Positions 1 to 6,743 are shown, numbered from the stretch's first letter. The stretch is 11,361 bases of DNA from Flavobacteriales bacterium (GCA_015494775.1 WGAP01000077.1:1-11361); one strand, 5' to 3'. The notes: a model not told the origin generated them from the sequence alone. Numbers and translations: made by a program.

Positions 1-170
1 CCCAAAATACTGCTCATCGCCCCCAAGGTGCTCGCCTTGGTACCCGCTTGCAACCTATTATACAAATCCGGCATACGGTAAATTCCCAGGGCACCCAAAA
101 ACAGGAAAATACTCCCCAAAAGTATCAGGAAAAGACCGATGTAATACAAAATGTTCAGCAACAGTTCCAT
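1..170 (-). CDS. mrpG: Na+/H+ antiporter subunit G (MrpG/MnhG), 3' part outside window
   Basis: This is the N-terminal 56 residues of MrpG, a small membrane subunit of the Mrp (Mnh) cation/proton antiporter, which exports Na+ in exchange for protons at the inner membrane. The reading frame starts at the ATG complementary to 168-170 and runs off the left edge, so the C-terminal half is missing because of the window boundary and not through a mutation. One hydrophobic segment spans about residues 5-30 and is followed by GIYRMPDLYNRLQAGTKAS (29-47) and then TLG, which matches the family signature of a short R-[MF]-P-D-x-Y-x-R-L loop and a T-K-A-x-T-L-G motif opening the second helix. The start lies 10 bp after the stop of mrpF, and gene order E-F-G is typical of Mrp operons. 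The frame was read by hand. Identity is well supported by motif and neighbours. Confidence 0.88.
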   Translation of the reverse strand, partial: MELLLNILYYIGLFLILLGSIFLFLGALGIYRMPDLYNRLQAGTKASTLGAMSSIL

Positions 171-180
171 AACAATCTTT

Positions 181-441
181 TTAAAGCGCCCTTTCGATAA
201 ACCTCGCAATGACGATGATTCCGATAAACCCCAGCACGGCATACACCAGTGCCAGGTCCACGTAGATATATCGGTCGTAAACATAGGCCAGCAACACCAA
301 TCCGGCGATCCCGATGACCGACAAGGTGTCGGTGGCCACCGCGCGGTCGGCGGCGGTGGGTCCTTTCACAAACCGCATCAAGCCCAGGAACAGGCCCAAT
401 CCGATAAAAAACAAAGCGATATTGATCACAATAGCTGTCAT
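181..441 (-). CDS. mrpF: Na+/H+ antiporter subunit F (MrpF/MnhF)
   Basis: This 86-residue integral membrane protein matches MrpF, an essential small subunit of the Mrp antiporter. Three hydrophobic helices are visible at about residues 4-22, 40-55 and 60-82. The family hallmark lies between helices 1 and 2: R23-F-V-K-G-P-T-A-A-D-R-A-V-A-T-D38, corresponding to the R-x-x-x-G-P-[ST]-x-x-D-R-x-x-A-x-D pattern. Helix 3 carries DLALVYAVLGFIG (62-74), also typical. The length is that of the family. Its ATG overlaps the mrpE stop codon in an ATGA (438-441), so translation is probably coupled to mrpE, and mrpG follows after 10 bp. No anomaly was seen. Confidence 0.93.
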   Translation of the reverse strand: MTAIVINIALFFIGLGLFLGLMRFVKGPTAADRAVATDTLSVIGIAGLVLLAYVYDRYIYVDLALVYAVLGFIGIIVIARFIERAL

Positions 442-953
442 TCGCCGTAGATTTTCAAAAGAATTCGTTCAAAAGGTTCGGCCACCTGACGGTAAACTTC
501 CGCCGGATCGGTGGTTTTGACATCAATCCAATGGATGTAATAGGTATCGCCCACCACGTCCACGGTCAGCGTGCCGGGCGTAAGCGTAATACTGTTGGCC
601 AACACCATCCGGGCAAAGCGGTTTTTGAGCCGCGTTTGAAACTTCACGATACCCGGATTGATGGGAAGACGCGGACTCAACACACGGCGGGCCACATCAA
701 AATTGGCCTTGACCAGCGCCACCAGGAAAACAAAAAAGTAGGCCACAAACCAAATGATGTGTTTCGGCGCAAAAAGTATCGGATCGCAACATTCAAAGTA
801 GCGCACCGTAATAAACGAAATCAGGGCCGCCACCAATCCGCCCGCAATCCATTCAGCCGGTTGCAAACTGGTGGTAAATCCATACCAAAGCAGCCACACG
901 ATAAGGAAGGTGTAAACATAGCGCGAAACACTCGGCCTTTGGGAGGTATTCAT
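438..953 (-). CDS. mrpE: Na+/H+ antiporter subunit E (MrpE/MnhE)
   Basis: This 171-residue protein is MrpE, the subunit thought to help assembly and activity of the Mrp antiporter complex. A short basic N-terminus leads into hydrophobic stretches at about 14-30, 35-52 and 64-82. They are followed by a cytoplasmic domain with the conserved blocks A-N-F-D-V-A-R-R-V-L (83-92), LPINPGIVKF (96-105), LANSITLTPGTLTVDV (118-133) and HWIDV (141-145), all strongly diagnostic of the family. It is the first recognisable Mrp gene here and its upstream DNA is non-coding, so it probably opens the operon. The ATG (951-953) was chosen because it gives the normal family length; the frame extends upstream only into poorly conserved-looking sequence. 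A candidate -7 box sits 17 bp upstream. Large subunits (A/B, C, D) are expected left of the window. Confidence 0.94.
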   Translation of the reverse strand: MNTSQRPSVSRYVYTFLIVWLLWYGFTTSLQPAEWIAGGLVAALISFITVRYFECCDPILFAPKHIIWFVAYFFVFLVALVKANFDVARRVLSPRLPINPGIVKFQTRLKNRFARMVLANSITLTPGTLTVDVVGDTYYIHWIDVKTTDPAEVYRQVAEPFERILLKIYGE

Positions 954-969
954 CGGCTTGCTTTTGTTT

Positions 970-977
970 CAAAACTA
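970..977 (-). promoter_or_regulatory. Candidate Bacteroidota -7 promoter box for the mrp operon
   Basis: Read on the minus strand this is TAGTTTTG, an exact match to the TAnnTTTG consensus of the Bacteroidota primary sigma factor. Its last base is 17 bp before the mrpE start codon, which implies a very short leader. No clear TTG (-33 element) is seen at the expected 19-21 bp further upstream, so this is a suggestion only. Confidence 0.3.
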
Positions 978-1099
978 AACGCCTCCACCTGCTTATGTTC
1001 TGCGATTTATCAGTTTTCGCACAAGTTTTCCAACGGTAATTCACTGGTTTTATGATATTTGCCGGATTTTTTGGTAACTAATATTTCATAAGACAATTT

Positions 1100-1351
1100 G
1101 GGCGCCCGGCCGCACACGTTCACGCATCGGCGGCTGCTTCAAGACGACGGAGCGCTTTCGCATCCGCCGGCGTTCACGTGGCGCCCGCCGGGCTGTCCGC
1201 TTATATTCAGCTTGGCGGCTCACGGTTTTTTGCGCGGGCGCGCGGCACGCGCGCCCGCGCCCGCCCGTGCGTGGGGCTTCCTCAGGGCGCCTCCGCCGGG
1301 CGGAAAAACCTGTTCGCCGCCGGCGCTTCATACCGCTCCCATCCCTGGCGC
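1100..1351 (+). repeat. GC-rich structured intergenic repeat, copy 1
   Basis: The element opens with GGGCGCC (1100-1106) and closes with GGCGC (1347-1351), which can pair as a terminal stem. The part from 1187 to 1351 is repeated at 4781-4945 with equal length and about six differences counted by eye (roughly 96% identity). Inside is a perfect 13-bp hairpin, arms 1232-1244 and 1248-1260, loop GCA. The 5' part (1107-1186) is not shared with copy 2 but contains an imperfect long inverted repeat (1115-1133 against 1164-1180), so both copies seem to have a variable 5' hairpin. The conserved words GGGCTGTCCGCT (1189-1200) and the 3' CATCCCTGGCGC (1340-1351) resemble, from memory, dispersed intergenic elements seen across Bacteroidota genomes. 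Function unknown; a structured RNA or a REP-like element is possible. Confidence 0.85.
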
Positions 1352-1446
1352 AAAAACCGGTATCTATATCTATTCAAAATGCCGATTCAACATTGCGAAT
1401 GCATACGTTTTTACTTCGAAAATCAGAAAATTATATAAATTCTTGC

Positions 1447-1454
1447 TATCTTTA
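1447..1454 (+). promoter_or_regulatory. Candidate -7 promoter box for the DUF4249-receptor operon
   Basis: TATCTTTA matches seven of eight positions of the Bacteroidota TAnnTTTG box and lies 20 bp upstream of the DUF4249 start codon, in the AT-rich stretch after repeat copy 1. No convincing TTG is present at the -33 position. Weak evidence. Confidence 0.28.
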
Positions 1455-1474
1455 TTCCAAAAAATAACCCTTCC

Positions 1475-2344
1475 ATGCTCCTACGACGCCTCGCTTTCGT
1501 TTTTATCATTGCCTTTTTATCCAACGCTTGCATCCGGAAAGTTACCAACATCCATCTGGACGAAGATGCCGGCGTTCCCATATTATTTTCCGCCTTGCGC
1601 AACGGCGACAGCATACGCGTATTTACCGGTTACACCGCCGGCATTTTCGAATACGGCAATATGGACGACTACGTGGAACGAAATGCTTCGATTGTATTAT
1701 TCCGAAACGGAACGGCCGTGGATACCGCCGTTTCGGGACATGACGACTATTACTATTTTCACTCCCTCCCCCAACCGGGCACCGAATATCATATCGAAGC
1801 CCGTTTCCCCGGCGGACAAGTCCTGAGCGGCAACACCACCTTCCCCGCCTCGCTGCCGGTGCAAGTTACCGATATGGAAGTACTTCAATCAAACAACCAC
1901 GATGTGGTCCGCCTCCGAATACACATCGACGACCCGCCGGGCCCCGATTACTATCTGTTTGTGGTACAACCCAATGTGGATTACGGAAGTTACAGTCTTA
2001 TGCTAAGTCCAGACTTCCCCCAACCTCCCGGTTCAAAAACTTTCGATTTATACAATTACGGTTCGGAAGAAATATTGGCCCTTAGCGACCGCGCATTCGA
2101 CGGCCAAAGATTTGATGTCGATTTGTACTATGATTCCTATGGCGACCCCGTTGCCCAAGGCGTTATTTTTTTCCAAGGCATTTGCGATGTCAATTATTAC
2201 GAATACCTGAATTATCTAAATGCCGAATATTACTTTGACGACCCGTTTAGCTCCATGGAACACGAAAATCCCCACGGCAATGTGGAAGGCGGCTACGGTT
2301 TTGTGGGTTCCCTGCTCCAACGAACCGATACCATTGTTCCTTAA
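1475..2344 (+). CDS. DUF4249 family lipoprotein, partner of the TonB-dependent receptor
   Basis: This 289-residue predicted lipoprotein matches the DUF4249 family, found almost only in Bacteroidota. The N-terminus is a basic, hydrophobic signal (MLLRRLAFVFIIAFLSNAC) with Cys19 as the probable lipidated residue; the lipobox is imperfect because Ser, not Leu, is at -3. An immunoglobulin-like beta-rich domain follows, with the family pattern of an N-A-S-I-V-L-F element (70-76) and an extracted-peptide-like loop PGTEYHIEARFPGG (101-114). Near the C-terminus N265-P-H-G-N-V-E-G-G-Y-G-F-V-G278 is the characteristic DUF4249 block (NPxxNVEGGxGxFG-like). The TonB receptor gene begins 30 bp downstream on the same strand, the usual arrangement for this family, so the protein probably sits at the outer membrane and assists that receptor. 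The ATG at 1475 gives an intact signal peptide. The molecular function of DUF4249 is not established to my knowledge. Confidence 0.87.
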   Translation: MLLRRLAFVFIIAFLSNACIRKVTNIHLDEDAGVPILFSALRNGDSIRVFTGYTAGIFEYGNMDDYVERNASIVLFRNGTAVDTAVSGHDDYYYFHSLPQPGTEYHIEARFPGGQVLSGNTTFPASLPVQVTDMEVLQSNNHDVVRLRIHIDDPPGPDYYLFVVQPNVDYGSYSLMLSPDFPQPPGSKTFDLYNYGSEEILALSDRAFDGQRFDVDLYYDSYGDPVAQGVIFFQGICDVNYYEYLNYLNAEYYFDDPFSSMEHENPHGNVEGGYGFVGSLLQRTDTIVP

Positions 2345-2374
2345 TCCGAATAATTTTGGGCTAATCAATAAATA

Positions 2375-4741
2375 ATGAAAATGAAAATCCGTTTTTTTCG
2401 TATTCTTCTGTTCTTTTTGGTGTTTGGCGCTTACATCCCCGGTATCCGGGCTCAACAGCACAAAAAAATCACGCTTTCGGGCTATGTCTATGACGCCAAA
2501 ACACGCGAACGACTCTTGGATGCCGAAATCTATGCGCCGGCTTCCGGCCTGGGCACCACGACCAACCGCTACGGCTTTTACAGCTTAACACTGCCGGCCG
2601 TAACCGATAGCGTGGAAATCTGGGCTTCGTTTACGGGCTACGACCTTCGCAAACTAAAAGTTCCCGCCAAAACTTCGCATCTGGACATCTACCTCCAACC
2701 GGGCGAAACCCTTTCCGAAGTGGTCATCAATGCCCGCGGCGCTACACATCAGGAACGCCGCGCCGAAATGAGCAAAATCTCACTCAACGCGTCCGAACTG
2801 CAAGCCGTTCCGGTCATCCTCTCCGAACCCGACCCCATTAAAGTACTCCAAAAACTCCCGGGCATTCAACCCGGCAACGAAGGTATGAGCGGTATATTTG
2901 TCCGCGGCGGAAGTTATGACCAAAACCTCTATCTTCTTGACGATGTGCCGCTCTATTACATCAACCACTTGGGCGGCTTTGTTTCCACCTTCAACCCCGA
3001 TGCCATCAACAAAGTGAGCATTTACAAAGGCGACTTTCCCGCCCGATTCGGCAATCGTTTGTCTTCGGTTTTGGACGTGCGTATGCGCGACGGCAACAAG
3101 CGGCACTGGAAAACCTACGGAACCATCGGTATGCTCAGTTGGAAAATCGGCACCGAAGGCCCCTTGGTGCGCGACCGTACATCCATCAGTTTATCCGCAC
3201 GGCGCATGCCCTACGATTTGCTGTCACGCGCCATCAGTTATCTTGCTTCGCAAGGCGAATCCTCGGGCGGTTATACCTTTTATGATTTCAATGTAAAAAT
3301 CAACCACAAGCTCACCGACCGCGACCAACTTTCGGCCAGCTGGTACTACGGCGACGATGCCGTTTCCTTTTCATTCCATTCCGGTGGCGATAAGGAAAAA
3401 ATGCGTACCGGTTGGGGAAATCACATGGCCGCCTTGCGGTGGGACCGCCAATGGACGGGCAAATGGTTCAGCAGCCAAATCCTTTCCTACACCCGCTACC
3501 GTTTGATGAACCGTTACCGTAGTTGGTACGATAACCATCTGGACTTCGATTGGAGTTATTATTCGGGTATCAGGGATTTGGCTTTCAAAAGCAATTGGCA
3601 ATATATTGCAGGCCCGGGTAGCAAAATCTATTTGGGTGCCGGTATAACCCACCACACATTCCGCCCGGGCGCCTTGGATTTATCCTCCATCGATACGGAC
3701 GAAACCCATCAATGGGGCAATTACCGCATTCGCTCTATGGACGGATTTGTTTACGGCGAATGGAAAAAAACTTGGACCCGCCGGCTCAAAACCCGCTTCG
3801 GTTTCCGGCTGTCGGATTATATCCTTCCCGGCCGGCATTATATCAGTCCCGAACCGCGGATTTCGGTCAACTATATGCTCAACGACAACACCTCCGTCAA
3901 GGCCTCCTATGCGCGGATGCAACAAGGTGTTCACCTCCTCACTTCTTCGGGCGCAGGTATGCCCATCGACCTGTGGATGCCCTCCATCGACAGCGTGCCT
4001 CCTTCGCGTGCTTGGATTGCCGCCATTGGCGCCGCCCATACCCAAGCCGACGGCCGGTGGGAAATGTCGTTGGAAATGTATTACAAACGTATGCACGACC
4101 TCATCCACTACAAACCCGGCGCTTCCTATATCAACACCGCCATCAGCGATTGGGCCCGGCTGGTGGAAACCCAAGGTGTCGGCGATGCCTACGGCATCGA
4201 ATGGATGCTACGCAAGCGCACAGGCCGACTCACCGGCTGGATTGCCTACACATGGGCCCACTCGACCCGGCAATTTACCAACCTCAATCGCGGCCAAGCT
4301 TTCCCCTTCCGCTACGACCGCCGCCACGTGCTCGACATTGTGGGCGTTTACCGCATATCGCCCAAACTGCGTTTTTCCTTCGCCTGGAATTTCAGCTCGG
4401 GCTTGCCCGTTACCCTGCCCGTGGGCCAAATGGTACTTCCGCAGGAAATTTTCCCCGCTCATGACCCGCCCGCACTTGAAATGGTTCAGGTTTACAGCGA
4501 CCGCAACCGCTACCGGATGGAACCCTATCACCGGCTCGACCTGAGCTTGGACTATCGTGTCAAAAAGACCAAGGTCGAATACGATTGGAACCTAAGCGTT
4601 TACAATGCCTATAACCGCCACAATCCCTTCTTTTACTTCGTCTCGGAATACAACCCCGTAACCGACCGCGAAGACCCGGGTGTTTACAAAATCAGTTTAT
4701 TCCCCATCATCCCGTCCATCGGATTATCTTTTAAATTTTAA
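2375..4741 (+). CDS. TonB-dependent receptor with carboxypeptidase-regulatory-like domain
   Basis: This 788-residue outer-membrane receptor should import a ligand using energy from TonB/ExbBD. Residues 1-26 form a signal peptide with likely cleavage after IRA. Residues about 31-108 are a CarboxypepD_reg-like beta sandwich (ITLSGYVYDAKTRERLLDAE...GFYSLTLP), the usual N-terminal module of Bacteroidota receptors. L113-S-E-V-V-I-N-A resembles the LxEVVVTA TonB box. The plug covers about 140-240, with VPVILSEPDPIKVLQKLPGI (145-164), FVRGGSYDQNLYLLDDVPLY (175-194) and the D-F-P-A-R-F-G-N-R-L-S-S-V-L-D-V block (220-235). The rest is a beta barrel rich in aromatic alternation, ending in GLSFKF with a terminal Phe as expected for BAM substrates. 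Two ATG codons lie at 2375 and 2381; either keeps the signal peptide. It follows the DUF4249 gene by 30 bp and its stop is two bases before repeat copy 2. The ligand cannot be inferred; no SusD gene is present. Confidence 0.93.
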   Translation: MKMKIRFFRILLFFLVFGAYIPGIRAQQHKKITLSGYVYDAKTRERLLDAEIYAPASGLGTTTNRYGFYSLTLPAVTDSVEIWASFTGYDLRKLKVPAKTSHLDIYLQPGETLSEVVINARGATHQERRAEMSKISLNASELQAVPVILSEPDPIKVLQKLPGIQPGNEGMSGIFVRGGSYDQNLYLLDDVPLYYINHLGGFVSTFNPDAINKVSIYKGDFPARFGNRLSSVLDVRMRDGNKRHWKTYGTIGMLSWKIGTEGPLVRDRTSISLSARRMPYDLLSRAISYLASQGESSGGYTFYDFNVKINHKLTDRDQLSASWYYGDDAVSFSFHSGGDKEKMRTGWGNHMAALRWDRQWTGKWFSSQILSYTRYRLMNRYRSWYDNHLDFDWSYYSGIRDLAFKSNWQYIAGPGSKIYLGAGITHHTFRPGALDLSSIDTDETHQWGNYRIRSMDGFVYGEWKKTWTRRLKTRFGFRLSDYILPGRHYISPEPRISVNYMLNDNTSVKASYARMQQGVHLLTSSGAGMPIDLWMPSIDSVPPSRAWIAAIGAAHTQADGRWEMSLEMYYKRMHDLIHYKPGASYINTAISDWARLVETQGVGDAYGIEWMLRKRTGRLTGWIAYTWAHSTRQFTNLNRGQAFPFRYDRRHVLDIVGVYRISPKLRFSFAWNFSSGLPVTLPVGQMVLPQEIFPAHDPPALEMVQVYSDRNRYRMEPYHRLDLSLDYRVKKTKVEYDWNLSVYNAYNRHNPFFYFVSEYNPVTDREDPGVYKISLFPIIPSIGLSFKF

Positions 4742-4743
4742 TT

Positions 4744-4945
4744 GGGGCGCCTCCCCGCCCATCGCTACGCGATGTGCGGGGCCGGGCTGTCCGCTAATAT
4801 TCAGCTTGGCGGCTCACGGTTTTTTGCGCGGGCGCGCGTGCCGCGCGCCCGCGCCCGCCCGTGCGTGGGGCTTCCTCAGGTCGCCTCCGCCGGGCGGAAA
4901 AACCTGTTCGCCGCCGGCGCTTCATACCGCTTCCATCCCTGGCGC
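4744..4945 (+). repeat. GC-rich structured intergenic repeat, copy 2
   Basis: This is a second copy of the element at 1100-1351, same orientation, starting two bases after the receptor stop codon. It opens with GGGGCGCC (4744-4751) and ends with GGCGC (4941-4945), which can close the element. The 5' variable hairpin is short here: CCCCGC (4753-4758) pairs with GCGGGG (4776-4781), and ATCGC pairs with GCGAT inside it. The shared core 4781-4945 includes the perfect 13-bp hairpin (4826-4838 and 4842-4854, loop TGC). Its loop is the reverse complement of that in copy 1. Because of its position it may act as a transcription terminator for the receptor operon, but there is no clear T-tract directly after the big hairpin. 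Confidence 0.87.
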
Positions 4946-4989
4946 GGATTTAATTATGAGTTTTGAGTTTTAAATTTTGAGTTGATTTT

Positions 4990-5046
4990 TATCGAAGCGA
5001 ACGTGTTGACCGGCCGGGGCTTCGATACACCGCTCACTACGTTCGC
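4990..5046. repeat. Interleaved inverted repeats
   Basis: TATCGAAGC at 4990-4998 is the exact reverse complement of GCTTCGATA at 5019-5027, and GCGAACGT at 4997-5004 is the exact reverse complement of ACGTTCGC at 5039-5046. The two left arms overlap by two bases, so the two hairpins would compete in a transcript. It may be a remnant of a dispersed palindromic element or part of the termination region between the convergent genes. Function unknown. Confidence 0.5.
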
Positions 5047-5204
5047 AGCACTCAGCCGCCGACCTTTTTCCGAGCGATAAATCGCCCTCGAATAATGAAC
5101 ATCGAACAATAGAACACCGATTTAAGATTTTAATTTATTGATTATCAATAAGTTCATAAATCTCAAATCGTTAATCGATATTCTTAGCAAGGAGCACCGA
5201 CTGA

Positions 5205-5221
5205 TTTTTGCTTCGCAAAAA
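5205..5221. terminator. Small hairpin, possible weak terminator
   Basis: TTTTTGC (5205-5211) and GCAAAAA (5215-5221) form a perfect 7-bp stem with a TTC loop. It lies about 57 bp beyond the fetB stop on the minus strand. The stem is AT-rich and is not followed by a clean T-run on the minus strand, so termination strength is doubtful. Confidence 0.25.
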
Positions 5222-5277
5222 GGGTATCGAAATGCGCCACACCAACACCCGGTTTTCCGGTAACGCTCCCCCAAAAT

Positions 5278-6078
5278 TTATTTTCCTCGCTCCTCAAAAA
5301 TATCCTTGCGCAAATTCAACATCCCGTCAAAAGCCACACGCCGCGAAAACCTTATGGTTAGCCATACATTCAAAATGGTGGACGAAAATATCACCAACAA
5401 AATCATAATCTGATACTTAACCGCCGTCAACGGATTGGAACCGCCCAAAATTTGTCCGGTCATCATCCCGGGCAACGAAATCAAACCCATTACGGCCGTG
5501 GTAGCTATCAAAGGGTTGAAGGCCTTACGCAAGGCCTGCTGCACAAAAGGCAAAAGCGCTTCGTTGTGTTCGGCTCCGTTGGCCAATTGCCAGCGGTAGC
5601 TCGTTTCTTCCTCGTCAATGCGGCGATAAAAAGCGTCCAAGGCAATGATTACGTTCTTCAACGAATTGCCCAGCAACATCCCCGTTACGGGAATAAAATA
5701 ACGCGCCGTCCAAATATTTTTCAACCCTATCACAAAACCCAAAAAATAAAAATCAATCAACACAATGCTTATCATCGTAGCCCCGAACACCGACCACAAA
5801 AACAACCGCAGCCGCAGGCCCGTCCTCCGGATGACCGTGTAGGACGACACCACCGTCATCACCAGCACCCACAGCCCGTTTATCCAAGGATTGTCCCAGC
5901 GGAAAATGTATTCCAAATACAAGCCCACCAACAGCAATTGAACCGTCATCCGGCCCACGGCCACCAGCGTGGGACGCACCAAACCCGTGCGATAAATACG
6001 GAAAAACACCACGGGTATCAGCAGCAATAGATAACCGGCCAACAACTTCATCCAACCGATGTCAATGGCTCCCTTCAT
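5278..6078 (-). CDS. fetB: FetB/UPF0014-type ABC transporter permease
   Basis: This 266-residue multi-spanning membrane protein belongs to the UPF0014/FetB family, whose E. coli member (YbbM) with FetA is reported to export iron and relieve oxidative stress. Hydrophobic segments are seen near residues 11-27, 35-57, 65-83, 94-118, 127-148, 188-212 and 222-243. Diagnostic blocks are G133-M-L-L-G-N-S139 followed by a conserved ALDAFYRRID stretch (146-155), and LPGMMTGQILGG (202-213) with a trailing AVKYQIMIL (219-227), which is close to the family consensus LPGMMTGQILAG...AVRYQI. The length is normal. The start ATG overlaps the fetA stop in an ATGA (6075-6078), so the two are translationally coupled. 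Metal specificity is inferred from the family only. Confidence 0.9.
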   Translation of the reverse strand: MKGAIDIGWMKLLAGYLLLLIPVVFFRIYRTGLVRPTLVAVGRMTVQLLLVGLYLEYIFRWDNPWINGLWVLVMTVVSSYTVIRRTGLRLRLFLWSVFGATMISIVLIDFYFLGFVIGLKNIWTARYFIPVTGMLLGNSLKNVIIALDAFYRRIDEEETSYRWQLANGAEHNEALLPFVQQALRKAFNPLIATTAVMGLISLPGMMTGQILGGSNPLTAVKYQIMILLVIFSSTILNVWLTIRFSRRVAFDGMLNLRKDIFEERGK

Positions 6079-6716
6079 TTTGCTAAGGTTTTTCCCTGTT
6101 CATCCAAATCTATCAGCATATCCGACAGCCGGATCCACCGGTCGTCGTGCGTGGCGGCAATCACCGTAGCGGGCAATTGCATGATGTATTCGGCTACCCT
6201 TACACGATTGGCCTCGTCCAGGGCCGAAGTGGGTTCGTCCAGCAACAGCACCGGCTTTTCCAACAAAACCGCCTGCGCCAAAAGCAAGCGTTGTTTTTGC
6301 CCGCCCGAAATGGCCTTGATGCCACGCTCCAAAATGTCGGCAGGTAATGCAAATTGCTCCAATATTTCCGCCACTTTTTCTTTGTCCGGCATCAAGCGGC
6401 GATTGGTCTTAAACCGGAAGGGTGTATAAAACAATTCCCGCGTGGTGCGAAAAACCGTAAAACCCAAATCCTGCGGCACATAAGCCGTCCGGCTGCGAAT
6501 AAGGCCTGCGGTTGCAGGTATCAAAGGCGTATCATCATAATAAACCTTCCCGTTGGCAGACGGCTCAAAACCCAATAAAATTCGTAGCAAACTCGATTTC
6601 CCACTCCCCGACTCCCCCTTGACGGCCACCTTGGCCCCCGCAGGAATACGAGCCGAAAGCCCGTCGAAAATTTGCTTCCCGTCAAAATGCAATCCGATGT
6701 TTTCCAAACGTATCAT
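6075..6716 (-). CDS. fetA: FetA-type ABC transporter ATP-binding protein
   Basis: This 213-residue nucleotide-binding subunit powers the permease encoded directly downstream. All ABC motifs are intact: Walker A G34-E-S-G-S-G-K-S41, Q-loop Gln82 (YVPQD), signature S137-G-G-Q140 followed by KQR, Walker B V156-L-L-L-D-E161, D-loop S164-A-L-D167 and switch His190 (ATHD). The short length with little C-terminal extension fits FetA/YbbL-type ATPases. With a UPF0014 permease overlapping by 4 bp, the pair is best read as a FetAB transporter exporting iron or another metal, although substrate was not tested by anything in the sequence. The start ATG (6714-6716) immediately precedes the conserved MIRLENIGLHFDGK beta strand. 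A possible -7 box lies 20 bp upstream, so the pair may have its own promoter. Confidence 0.9.
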   Translation of the reverse strand: MIRLENIGLHFDGKQIFDGLSARIPAGAKVAVKGESGSGKSSLLRILLGFEPSANGKVYYDDTPLIPATAGLIRSRTAYVPQDLGFTVFRTTRELFYTPFRFKTNRRLMPDKEKVAEILEQFALPADILERGIKAISGGQKQRLLLAQAVLLEKPVLLLDEPTSALDEANRVRVAEYIMQLPATVIAATHDDRWIRLSDMLIDLDEQGKTLAK

Positions 6717-6735
6717 TCCATCGGGTAATGTAAAA

Positions 6736-6743
6736 CAAAACTA
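6736..6743 (-). promoter_or_regulatory. Candidate -7 promoter box for fetAB
   Basis: On the minus strand this reads TAGTTTTG, matching TAnnTTTG exactly, and its last base is 20 bp before the fetA ATG. It is the same octamer at nearly the same distance as the one upstream of mrpE. It lies in the 82-bp AT-rich gap after the small lipoprotein gene. No clear -33 TTG was found. Confidence 0.32.

Larger units (their letters stand above)
954..1474. other. Divergent intergenic region between mrpE and the DUF4249 gene
   Basis: About 520 bp without a credible gene. The left part (954-1099) is moderately AT-rich and should hold the mrp promoter. The middle (1100-1351) is a very GC-rich structured repeat, and the right part (1352-1474) is AT-rich and should hold the promoter of the plus-strand uptake operon. 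Long open frames do cross the repeat on both strands, but their translations are proline-, arginine- and alanine-rich low-complexity sequence with no recognisable domain, and one runs out of frame into the DUF4249 gene. I read them as by-products of high GC. Confidence 0.7.
4946..5277. other. Non-coding gap between convergent receptor and fetB genes
   Basis: About 330 bp without a credible gene. The sequence is AT-rich overall (runs such as 4950-4990 and 5095-5175), with a short GC-richer island at 5005-5065 that carries interleaved inverted repeats and words (TTCGATACACCGCTCACTACG) reminiscent of common Bacteroidota intergenic sequence. A small hairpin lies at 5205-5221. Since the flanking genes converge, terminators are expected here. 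No remnant of a gene was recognised. Confidence 0.6.

Noticed and set aside
853..1044. 63-codon minus-strand frame upstream of mrpE
   Set aside because: It overlaps the mrpE start in another frame and has no recognisable feature.
1100..1351. Insertion sequence or transposon end
   Set aside because: No transposase gene, target-site duplication or terminal inverted repeat of the usual length was found at either copy; the 5-bp end complementarity is too short to call an IS.
1098..1826. Open frame of 242 codons on the plus strand
   Set aside because: It translates the GC-rich repeat into Pro/Ala/Arg-rich sequence and then runs out of frame into the DUF4249 gene; the same peptide appears from repeat copy 2, so it is a by-product of the repeat.
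4680..4973. Small frames across repeat copy 2 with the same peptide as copy 1
   Set aside because: The shared peptide follows from the shared DNA. Differences between copies do not favour synonymous sites and the frames begin inside the receptor gene, so coding is not supported.
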